Part shown: in pieces, positions 24,652 through 31,851 of the stretch
How the letters are laid out: the number at the start of each line of letters is the position of its first letter
How positions within the stretch are numbered: the stretch's first letter is position 1
Source of the DNA: JALYGJ01 sp036558545
Lineage (GTDB): Bacteria > Chloroflexota > Limnocylindria > Limnocylindrales > CSP1-4
DNA length: 64,000 nt
Assembly (NCBI GenBank): GCA_036558545.1
Contig: DATBFJ010000029.1
Span: 15,831-79,830 of the forward strand
Reading direction: 5' to 3'
Notes under the pieces: model-generated
Seen by the model: the letters and a program-made list of their open reading frames with translations, nothing else
What the model was told of the DNA's origin: nothing
Database searches by the model: none
Program-made: the position numbers and the translations under genes

Positions 24652-26982
24652 GTGAGCGCGCCCGCCGTCTCCCGGCGCGCCCACGAGTCGACGCCAGAGA
24701 GACTTCTCGACCAGACGCTCAGCCAATCGCACATGGTTGCGCCGTCGACCGCCAGGCATCTGCGCCGAATGGACATCGTCACGGTACGCGATCTCGTGTT
24801 CCACTTCCCACGCAAGTACAACGACTTCAGCCGGTCCATGACGCTCAAAGAGCTACGCGAGAAGCCGCCCGAAGGCCCGGTGAGCGCAACCGTCGAGGTG
24901 GTGGATCTGCGCGTCGAAGCGGGCTTCAGGCGCCGCGTTCAACGCACCGTTGCGCGCCTGCGTGATGAAACGGGCGAGGCCGAGGCGATCTGGTTCGGGC
25001 GACGGTACATAGAACGTCGTTTGGCGATTGGTGACGTCGTCGCAATGTCCGGCAAAGTCGAGCTGCGCGGTTGGCTGCCGCGCTTCCAAAACCCCGAATT
25101 CGGGGTTGCCGGCGGCGAGTCACTGAACGCCGGACGGATAGTGCCTGTTTACCGCCTCACGGCCGGAGTAACGCTGCCGACCCTTCGAGCGCGGATCAAG
25201 GACGCTCTCGACAAGGCCCTTCCGACGCAGCCTGAATACCTGTCGCGGACCATGCGCCGGTCACTGGAGCCTGACATCGGTCGCCTCGTCGATGTTCGCG
25301 AGGCAATCGAGTGGATGCATTTCCCGCCGGATTTCGCGCAGCTGGACGACGCGTTGCGCCGCCTCGCGTTCGACGAGCTGCTCGCGCTCCAGTTGGGCAT
25401 GGTTGCGCGGCAGCGACAACGTGAGCGCGAGCACGGCGAGCCAATAGTCGTCAGTGACGCCGAGTTCAACGCGATCGTCAGTGGCGTCGAGACCGTCATT
25501 GCAAACCAGGTTGCCGAAAGACTTGCGCGCGCCGGCCAGGAGATCGAGGCGGACGCGGCGGTGTCGCTGACAGAAGACCAGGGTTCCGCGCTGTCTGACA
25601 TTCGCGCGGACCTGGCCGGCGCCGTGCCGATGATGCGCTTGCTGCAGGGCGATGTCGGCTCCGGCAAGACGGCGGTGGCGGCGATCGCGATGGCGGCCGT
25701 CGCGGCGCGCGAGCAACAGGCCGCGCTGCTCGCACCAACCGATCTTCTCGCGCGCCAGCACGCGCAAACGCTGAGCCTGCTGCTCGAGCCGCTCGGTCAC
25801 GATGTGACCTTGCTGACCGGCTCCCTGCCAGCAGCCCAGCGCGGAGAGGCGCTTGATCTGCTGGCTGCGCCGACGCAGTCGATCGAGGGCAGGAGTCGGG
25901 GACGAGTCGTCGTCGGCACGCATGCGCTCGTCCAGGAAGGGGTGGCGTTCGACAACCTCCGACTCGTCGTGGTCGACGAGCAGCACCGGTTTGGCGTCGC
26001 CGAACGAGACGCGCTGACGAGCAAGGGCACCGCACCTCACGTTCTGCTGATGACCGCCACGCCCATTCCGCGAACTCTCGGCCAGATAGTCCACGCGGAC
26101 CTGGACGTCTCCGACCTGCGTACCCCACCCCGGGGCCGGCAGAAGATCCGCACCGGCATCAGGCGCACTGATGAGCTCGTGCGCCGGGCTGACGGGGGCA
26201 CGGGCGCCATCCCGTTGATGGTCCGCGAGATCGCCAAGCGGCACCGCGCGTTCGTGGTCGTGCCGCTCGTCGAGGACGACCCTGAATCGGGAGCGAGATC
26301 AGTCGAGGACGGCGCGAAGCTCATCGCCGGTCACTGGGCAGAGGCCGCCCAGACGGCCGGGCTGGACGTCGAGTTGCCACCAATCGAAATCGTCCACGGG
26401 CAGATGAAGGCGCGCGAACGTGATGAGCGAATGGAGCGCTTCCGCGCCGGCGAGGTGCCCATCGTCGTTGGCACGACCGTGCTCGAGGTGGGCGTGGACG
26501 TGCCCGAGGCGACCGTGATGATGATCCTTGACGCTGATCGATTTGGCCTCGCCCAACTTCACCAGCTGCGTGGCCGCGTTGGCCGCGGCGAGGCGGAGTC
26601 GTACTGCATCCTCGTCAGCGAGCGTTATCCCGTTGATCCAGACAATCCGGCAGATGACGAAGAAGCGACGGTGAAGGCCCGACTGGATGCTCTGGCCCAC
26701 ACAACCGACGGTTTCCTGCTGGCGGAGATGGACCTCGAACAACGGCATGAGGGCGAATTGCTGGGGGTGTCTCAGAGCGGCTTGCCACCACTTCGGGTCG
26801 CGTCACTGACCAGGCCCTCCGATCAGCAGATGTCGCTCCGCGCGCGCTCCGTGGCCGAGGACATCGTAAGTCCAGATGGGCGACTCAAGCCTGGCCATGA
26901 GGATCTGCAGCACGAGATCACGACGGGTTGGCTCAAGCGAGTTGGAGCCGGAGAAGTCCTGGAGGTGGACGCAGATGCCTGA
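24652..26982 (+). CDS. recG: ATP-dependent DNA helicase RecG
   Basis: 776 residues from GTG immediately after the fakA stop. The N-terminal wedge/OB domain (LVFHFPRKYNDFS near residue 45) binds branched DNA. The SF2 helicase has Walker A GDVGSGKTAVA, DEQHRFG box and GRGEAESYC (TRG-type) near the C-terminus. It regresses stalled forks and processes Holliday-type junctions. The end overlaps rsmD by 8 nt, and the rsmD ribosome site lies inside recG. Confidence 0.95.
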   Translation: MSAPAVSRRAHESTPERLLDQTLSQSHMVAPSTARHLRRMDIVTVRDLVFHFPRKYNDFSRSMTLKELREKPPEGPVSATVEVVDLRVEAGFRRRVQRTVARLRDETGEAEAIWFGRRYIERRLAIGDVVAMSGKVELRGWLPRFQNPEFGVAGGESLNAGRIVPVYRLTAGVTLPTLRARIKDALDKALPTQPEYLSRTMRRSLEPDIGRLVDVREAIEWMHFPPDFAQLDDALRRLAFDELLALQLGMVARQRQREREHGEPIVVSDAEFNAIVSGVETVIANQVAERLARAGQEIEADAAVSLTEDQGSALSDIRADLAGAVPMMRLLQGDVGSGKTAVAAIAMAAVAAREQQAALLAPTDLLARQHAQTLSLLLEPLGHDVTLLTGSLPAAQRGEALDLLAAPTQSIEGRSRGRVVVGTHALVQEGVAFDNLRLVVVDEQHRFGVAERDALTSKGTAPHVLLMTATPIPRTLGQIVHADLDVSDLRTPPRGRQKIRTGIRRTDELVRRADGGTGAIPLMVREIAKRHRAFVVVPLVEDDPESGARSVEDGAKLIAGHWAEAAQTAGLDVELPPIEIVHGQMKARERDERMERFRAGEVPIVVGTTVLEVGVDVPEATVMMILDADRFGLAQLHQLRGRVGRGEAESYCILVSERYPVDPDNPADDEEATVKARLDALAHTTDGFLLAEMDLEQRHEGELLGVSQSGLPPLRVASLTRPSDQQMSLRARSVAEDIVSPDGRLKPGHEDLQHEITTGWLKRVGAGEVLEVDADA

Positions 26983-27550
26983 CGCTGGTCGCATCATTGC
27001 GGGCACTGCTCGCGGAATACGCCTCGAGGCGCCGCCGGATGGCACGCGTCCATTGACCGACAGGGTCAAGGAAGCGCTCTTCGCGGCGCTCGAGTCCGCC
27101 GGTGCCCTTGGCGGTCCCTTCCTGGACCTTTTTGCCGGCAGCGGCGCGGCGGGCATCGAAGCGCTCAGCCGCGGAGCGCCGCGCGCCACATTCGTCGAGC
27201 GCGACGGCAAGGCGTGCCATGTCATCGGCGAGAACCTGCGCCGCGCGCACCTCGAAGTCAATGGCGACGTCGTGCGCGCGGAAGCTGTCAGCTTCCTGCT
27301 CGGCGGCGCAGCACAAAAGCGCGATCCCTTCCAGACGGCGGTCGTGGATCCGCCTTACGGCGACCAGATCCTGGAACGCGCGCTCGATCTGCTGGGCGAT
27401 CGCGAGCGACGCTGGCTGACCGACGACGCGACAGTCGTGGCCAAGCATTTTTGGAAAGACGAGCCGCCTGAGACCGCGGGCACCTTGTCCAGGACTCGGC
27501 AGAAGCGCTTCGGCGAGACGATGCTCTCCTTTTACACTCAGAACAGATGA
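26975..27550 (+). CDS. rsmD: 16S rRNA (guanine-966-N2)-methyltransferase RsmD
   Basis: 191 residues from ATG 26975 with GGAGGT 8 nt upstream; the longer open frame is recG shadow. RIIAGTARGIRLEAP, RPLTDRVKEALF, LDLFAGSGAAGIEALSRGA (SAM motif I) and the catalytic DPPYG are all present. It methylates G966 of 16S rRNA. The rsmD-coaD order is classical, and the stop overlaps coaD by 4 nt. Confidence 0.95.
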   Translation: MPDAGRIIAGTARGIRLEAPPDGTRPLTDRVKEALFAALESAGALGGPFLDLFAGSGAAGIEALSRGAPRATFVERDGKACHVIGENLRRAHLEVNGDVVRAEAVSFLLGGAAQKRDPFQTAVVDPPYGDQILERALDLLGDRERRWLTDDATVVAKHFWKDEPPETAGTLSRTRQKRFGETMLSFYTQNR

Positions 27551-28053
27551 CCGTCGCCGTCTATCCAGGCTCGTTCGATCCGATCACCTTCGGCCACATC
27601 GACGTGATCGGCCGTGCCGCGACCGTCTTCGACAAGCTCGTCGTCGGAGTGCTGATCAACCCGAAAAAATCGCCGATGTTCTCGCTGGACGATCGGATGG
27701 AGGTCATTCGCCAGGCAATCGGCGACGAATTGCCTCAGCTGGCGGAAAGAATTGACGTGGCAGGCTTCGATGGTCTGACGGTCGATTTCGCGCTCAAGGT
27801 CGGTGCTGGCTTCATCGTCCGTGGCCTTCGCGCGGTGAGCGATTTCGAGTCGGAGATGCAGATGGCTCACACAAATCGCAAGCTGGCACCACAGGTTGAC
27901 ACGGTCTTCTTCATGACTGCACTCGAGCACGCCTATCTCTCGTCGAGCCTGGTCAAGGAGATCGCGCAGTTCGGCGGCGACGTCGCCGGCATGGTTCCCG
28001 GTGCAGTTACGCGTAGGCTCGGGGAGGCGTCAGGCCGTACAATCGGCGGCTAA
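27547..28053 (+). CDS. coaD: Phosphopantetheine adenylyltransferase
   Basis: 168 residues. YPGSFDPITFGHIDVI contains the HXGH-type nucleotidyl-transfer signature (T-F-G-H). RGLRAVSDFESEMQMAHTNRKL and SSSLVKEIAQFGGDV are typical. It makes dephospho-CoA from 4'-phosphopantetheine, whose arm is later attached to AcpP. Confidence 0.96.
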   Translation: MTVAVYPGSFDPITFGHIDVIGRAATVFDKLVVGVLINPKKSPMFSLDDRMEVIRQAIGDELPQLAERIDVAGFDGLTVDFALKVGAGFIVRGLRAVSDFESEMQMAHTNRKLAPQVDTVFFMTALEHAYLSSSLVKEIAQFGGDVAGMVPGAVTRRLGEASGRTIGG

Positions 28054-28112
28054 GAGCGCGTGCTGAGGTTGGGTGCACTGGACGCCAGGCGCGTGCCCCG
28101 GAGAAGACTCCC

Positions 28113-28628
28113 ATCGACATCATCTTTCTGATCGAACAGCTTGAACGGCTGATCTCGGGCGGCCGGGCCATGCCGCTCACGAGCAACGTGATCATCGACC
28201 AGGCCCGCGCTCTGGACCTTCTCGATCAGCTGCGTGTGGCGGTGCCCGAAGAGGTTCGCCAGGCAAAGCGAATCAACGAAGAGACCGAGCGCATCGTCGA
28301 GCGCGCGCAGGAAGAGGCTGAGCGCATCCTTGCGCGTGCCCAGGAGCAGGCGGCCTTCCTGATCGAGGAGCGTGAGCTGACGCGCGCTGCCGAGATCAAG
28401 TCGAAGGAGATCATCGCCGAGGGTCAGCGCGAAGCCGACGAGATCCGGCGCGGTGCCGACGAATACGCGGCAAGCGTGCTCGTGAAGATCGAAGGCCAAC
28501 TGATTCACGAGCTACAGAGCATCAAGCGCGGCTTGGCGATGCTCGACGAACGCTATGTCGACGACAACGAGGGCAACGGCGTCGCACCGGCGGCAGAGGT
28601 GCCCAGCGGTGTCGGTGGACGCTCTTAG
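28113..28628 (+). CDS. Coiled-coil protein, DivIVA/V-ATPase-subunit-like; apparent ATC start
   Basis: Charged coiled-coil protein (RIVERAQEEAERILARAQEQ in the middle, Glu/Arg/Ala-rich to about residue 140). The N-terminal block IDIIFLIEQLERL then MPLTSNVIIDQARALDLLDQLRVAVPEEVRQAKRI resembles the conserved N-terminus of Chloroflexota proteins next to yceD, known only as DivIVA- or ATPase-like. The first ATG (28170) falls inside this block. The frame has no ATG, GTG or TTG between the coaD stop and 28170. GGAGAAG sits 9 nt before ATC 28113, which aligns with the expected Met, so an ATC start is proposed (171 residues; 152 if ATG 28170). A role in growth or division is inference only. Overlaps yceD by 20 nt. 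Confidence 0.65.
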   Translation: MDIIFLIEQLERLISGGRAMPLTSNVIIDQARALDLLDQLRVAVPEEVRQAKRINEETERIVERAQEEAERILARAQEQAAFLIEERELTRAAEIKSKEIIAEGQREADEIRRGADEYAASVLVKIEGQLIHELQSIKRGLAMLDERYVDDNEGNGVAPAAEVPSGVGGRS

Positions 28629-29145
28629 CTACAACGTCGCGTCGCTGCTCAGAGCGGCACCTGGGACAGAAAACAAGTACCCGGTCACCGACGTTCGTCT
28701 CGACATCGCAGAGGATCTGACCCTCTCACAGCCGATCAACGGCGAGGTACGCCTCTCCAGGACGGGCAGGAGCATTCTGGCGCGCGCCCATCTGAGCACC
28801 GCGGTCGAGGGATACTGCGCGCGCTGCCTGACGGTGGTTACGGCGCCTATCGAAGTGGACATCGAAGAGGAGGCGCTGCCTTCGATCGACATCGACAGTG
28901 GCTTACCGGTGCATCATGAGGACGAGCCGGACGTGTTGCGAATCGATGACCATCACGAGCTTGATCTGAGCGAACCCGTGCGCGAAGCGATCAGTTTGGC
29001 CGAACCGATTACTCTTCTATGTCGCCAAGACTGCCGCGGGCTGTGCCCCACGTGCGGCGTCGACCTCAACACTGTCATCGAACATTCCCACACCGAAGAC
29101 GCGATCGACCCGCGCCTGGCCGGTTTGGCAGAGTGGCGCGAATAA
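28609..29145 (+). CDS. yceD: YceD/DUF177 family 23S rRNA accumulation protein
   Basis: 178 residues from GTG, with AGAGGT about 8 nt upstream; another GTG lies two codons on. The family's CARCL motif and the Cys cluster CRQDCRGLCPTCGVDLN are present, as is an acidic centre. YceD is needed for normal 23S rRNA levels in bacteria and plants. It is followed by rpmF, its nearly universal neighbour. Confidence 0.9.
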   Translation: MSVDALSYNVASLLRAAPGTENKYPVTDVRLDIAEDLTLSQPINGEVRLSRTGRSILARAHLSTAVEGYCARCLTVVTAPIEVDIEEEALPSIDIDSGLPVHHEDEPDVLRIDDHHELDLSEPVREAISLAEPITLLCRQDCRGLCPTCGVDLNTVIEHSHTEDAIDPRLAGLAEWRE

Positions 29146-29163
29146 CCAAGGAGAGAGAAGGAC

Positions 29164-29367
29164 ATGGGAGTTCCCAAGAGGCGTGTCTCGCACGCGCGCC
29201 AGGGCGAGCGTCGCTCGCATCACGCGCTGAGCCTGCCGCAGCTAGAGGAGTGCCCGCACTGCCATCAGCAGAAGCGCGCTCATCACGCGTGCCAGAACTG
29301 CGGCTGGTACAACGGCCGCGAGGCCGTGCACATCAAGACCAAGACCAAGCCGGAGAGCGCGGCTTAA
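29164..29367 (+). CDS. rpmF: 50S ribosomal protein L32
   Basis: 67-residue L32 with GVPKRRVSHARQGERRSHH and the zinc motif CPHCHQ...CQNCGWYNGRE. GGAGAGAGAAGG precedes the ATG. Sits in the conserved yceD-rpmF-plsX string. Confidence 0.97.
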   Translation: MGVPKRRVSHARQGERRSHHALSLPQLEECPHCHQQKRAHHACQNCGWYNGREAVHIKTKTKPESAA

Positions 29368-29387
29368 GGCCCGCTTCCTTCCGTTCG

Positions 29388-29404
29388 CTCCTCGACTAGA
29401 GGAG
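29388..29404 (+). promoter_or_regulatory. Hairpin sequestering the plsX Shine-Dalgarno sequence
   Basis: CTCCTC (29388-29393) pairs perfectly with GAGGAG (29399-29404) across a GACTA loop. GAGGAG is the plsX ribosome site, 7 nt from the TTG start. All six SD bases are paired in the folded form, so the element could gate plsX translation. Confidence 0.6.
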
Positions 29405-29411
29405 ACAACAC

Positions 29412-30440
29412 TTGGATCTCGAGACGCTGCGCGGCACTGAGTCGCACCTGGACGCACGTGTCCGGGTCGCAGTTGACGCGATGGGCGGGGATCACGCACC
29501 GGACGAGGTCGTCGCCGGTGCAGTGGACTGGGCCGCGAACAATCCGGACACGGACGTCATCCTCGTCGGAGATCAGGCCGCGATTGAGGCCCTTATCAGT
29601 GGGCCGCGTCCCGCGACCGTGAGCATCGTGCCCGCCAGCGAGTCGGTCTCGATGGATGAGCATCCGGCGCTCGCCGTGCGCCGCAAGCGAGACGCCTCGA
29701 TCAACATTTGCATGCGCCTCGTGAAGGATGGCAAGGCCGACGCGGTGGTGACCGCGGGCCACACCGGAGCCGGTGTCGCGTCGGCCATCCTCAACCTTGG
29801 TCGGCTGAAGAACGTCGACAGGCCCGCGCTTGCCGTCCAGCTCGTGACGGATAAGGGCCCGATGGTTTTTCTCGACATTGGTGCCACGACCGATTCGACG
29901 GGCAACAACCTGTACCAGTACGCGCAGATGGGCACGATCTTCGCCGAGCGGGTGCTGGGCGTGAAGACGCCCTCGGTCGCGCTGTTGAGCATTGGAGAGG
30001 AAGGCGGCAAGGGCGAGCAGCGAGTCCAGGATGCGACCACGCTGCTCAGTGCCAGCGACCTCAACTTCGTGGGCAATGCCGAGGGCAAGGACCTGCCCAA
30101 GCATCCAGCGGACGTGGTCGTGTGCGATGCATCCGTGGGCAACGTAACGATCAAGTTCTTCGAGGGCCTGTCGACCTTCATCTTCGACCAGTTCCGGATC
30201 GAGTTCAAAAGAGCACCATGGGGCCCGATCGGCTACTTCTTCATGCGTCCGGGCATCGGCCGGATCCGCCAGCGCTTCGACTACGAGCGGCTCGGCGGCT
30301 CGCCGCTATTGGGCGTCAGGGGGACCGTGCTCATCACCCACGGCCGCGCGCGCCGGCGGATGATCGGCTTCGCCGTGGAAGTTGGCGCGGCCGCGGCACG
30401 GGCTCATATCCCCGACCGAATTGCCGATGCTCTCTCCTGA
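29412..30440 (+). CDS. plsX: Phosphate acyltransferase PlsX
   Basis: 342 residues from TTG. VAVDAMGGDHAPDEVVAGA, VTAGHTGAGVASA, ATTDSTGNNLYQYAQMG and SIGEEGGKG are diagnostic. PlsX converts acyl-ACP to acyl-phosphate for PlsY, linking AcpP (encoded 0.45 kb downstream) and FakA-derived acyl-phosphate to phospholipid synthesis at the membrane. Its weak start and hairpin-held ribosome site suggest translational control. Overlaps nusB by 14 nt. Confidence 0.95.
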   Translation: MDLETLRGTESHLDARVRVAVDAMGGDHAPDEVVAGAVDWAANNPDTDVILVGDQAAIEALISGPRPATVSIVPASESVSMDEHPALAVRRKRDASINICMRLVKDGKADAVVTAGHTGAGVASAILNLGRLKNVDRPALAVQLVTDKGPMVFLDIGATTDSTGNNLYQYAQMGTIFAERVLGVKTPSVALLSIGEEGGKGEQRVQDATTLLSASDLNFVGNAEGKDLPKHPADVVVCDASVGNVTIKFFEGLSTFIFDQFRIEFKRAPWGPIGYFFMRPGIGRIRQRFDYERLGGSPLLGVRGTVLITHGRARRRMIGFAVEVGAAAARAHIPDRIADALS

Positions 30441-30894
30441 GGATCTACCGCCAGAAGATTCGTCGCGTGTCCACGACGAGGAGCGCGAGGCACGACAGCT
30501 CGCCCTCGCCGCAGTCTTCGAAGCCGACTTTGGCCAGCACACCGCACATCAGGTCCTCGAGAGGCGCATCGGCGACGAGCAAACCGGCCCACGGGTGGCA
30601 TCGATGGCGCGCGACATCGTTGCCGCGGTGGCCGTCAACCGCGACCGGATCGACGCTCAAATTGAGCAGATCGCGCCTCGTTACCCGGTCGTTCAGCTGG
30701 CCAAAATAGACCGCGCTTTGCTCCGTTGCGCGATGGCTGAACTGCTACACTCCCGCACGACGCCGGCCCGGGTAGCCATCGCCGAGTGGGTCGAGCTGGC
30801 GCGCACATACAGTGGCGAACCAGCCCGTCGTCTGCTGAACGGCGTTCTCGGGCGAGTCGTCCGAGACAGCCAAACAGGAGGGAGCACTGAGTGA
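30427..30894 (+). CDS. nusB: Transcription antitermination factor NusB
   Basis: 155 residues from ATG 30427 inside the end of plsX. The all-helical NusB core shows EREARQLALAAVFEADFG and later LRCAMAELLHSRTTPARVAIAEWVELA.TYSGEPARRLLNGVL-type C-terminus. It binds boxA RNA with S10 during rRNA transcription. The stop overlaps acpP by 4 nt. Confidence 0.92.
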   Translation: MLSPEDLPPEDSSRVHDEEREARQLALAAVFEADFGQHTAHQVLERRIGDEQTGPRVASMARDIVAAVAVNRDRIDAQIEQIAPRYPVVQLAKIDRALLRCAMAELLHSRTTPARVAIAEWVELARTYSGEPARRLLNGVLGRVVRDSQTGGSTE

Positions 30895-31133
30895 CCGCAG
30901 ATACCTATGAGCGTCTGAAGAAGATCGTCGTGGAGCAGCTTGGCGTAGAAGAGGACCAGGTAACTCCGGATGCGAACTTCGTTGAAGACCTCAATGCGGA
31001 CTCGCTCGATCTGGTTGAGCTGATCATGAGCCTCGAGGAAGAGTTCGGAGCCGAGATCTCGGACGAAGACGCCGAGAAGATCCGGACGGTTCAGGACGCC
31101 GTCGACTACGTCGAGGAGCGCTCTAACCAGTAG
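30891..31133 (+). CDS. acpP: Acyl carrier protein
   Basis: 80-residue acidic ACP. FVEDLNADSLDLVELIM carries the serine that receives phosphopantetheine (DSLDLVE), made by the CoaD pathway. GTG start overlaps the nusB stop. A GGAGGGA ribosome site lies in the nusB end. It sits between plsX and rnc as in many bacteria. Confidence 0.97.
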   Translation: MTADTYERLKKIVVEQLGVEEDQVTPDANFVEDLNADSLDLVELIMSLEEEFGAEISDEDAEKIRTVQDAVDYVEERSNQ

Positions 31134-31152
31134 GCTCCAGAGTCGGGATCGC

Positions 31153-31851
31153 ATGGCGCCGGCGGCGGAGCTTGCCGAGCGCCTCGGGCTTCAATTCAGC
31201 GATCTTTCGCTGCTCACCCAGGCGCTCATACACAGCAGCTACCTGCATGAGCAGCCGTCCGCGGGTCAGTCCAACGAGCGCCTCGAGTTTCTCGGCGACT
31301 CGGTAATCGGGCTGATCATCTCCGAGGCGCTGTGGCAGCGCTATCCGAGCGACGATGAAGGCTCGATGACCACTCGCCGCGCAGCAATCGTGTCCGCGCG
31401 AGGCCTATCGCGTATCGCCCAGCGGCTCGAGCTGGGCGAGTTTCTGTATCTGGGCCTGGGAGCGTCAGCCGCCGGAGAAAGAGCGCGCAAGTCCGTGCTG
31501 GCCGCGCTGTTTGAAGCCGTGACCGGCGCAATCTACCTGGAGTTCGGTCTGGAAACGACACGAACGTGGCTGCTCGCCGTGGCAGAGCCGGAGCTATCCG
31601 AGCCGAACACGATCGACGCGCTCAAGCCGGCGAAGAGCGTGCTTCAGGAGCTGTCCTACGCACGGACGGGGCGCGCGCCGCACTACCGCCTGGTCAGTGA
31701 CGAGGGACCGGCCCACGCGCGCGAATACGTTGTCGAAGCCGTGGTCGGCGGTGAGCCGCTGGGCCAGGGGAGCGGCCGCTCGCGGCGCGAAGCCGAGACC
31801 GAGGCGGCGCGCGTTGCGATTGCGGCACTCGAGCGAATGACTGCCGACTGA
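31153..31851 (+). CDS. rnc: Ribonuclease III
   Basis: 232 residues. Endonuclease signature NERLEFLGDSVIGLIISE (about residues 38-55) and the second acidic site LFEAVTGAIYLE are intact. A C-terminal dsRNA-binding domain (about 155-230) includes KSVLQELSYARTGRAPHYRLV. It cuts double-stranded RNA in rRNA processing. The stop overlaps the smc ATG by 1 nt. Confidence 0.95.
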   Translation: MAPAAELAERLGLQFSDLSLLTQALIHSSYLHEQPSAGQSNERLEFLGDSVIGLIISEALWQRYPSDDEGSMTTRRAAIVSARGLSRIAQRLELGEFLYLGLGASAAGERARKSVLAALFEAVTGAIYLEFGLETTRTWLLAVAEPELSEPNTIDALKPAKSVLQELSYARTGRAPHYRLVSDEGPAHAREYVVEAVVGGEPLGQGSGRSRREAETEAARVAIAALERMTAD

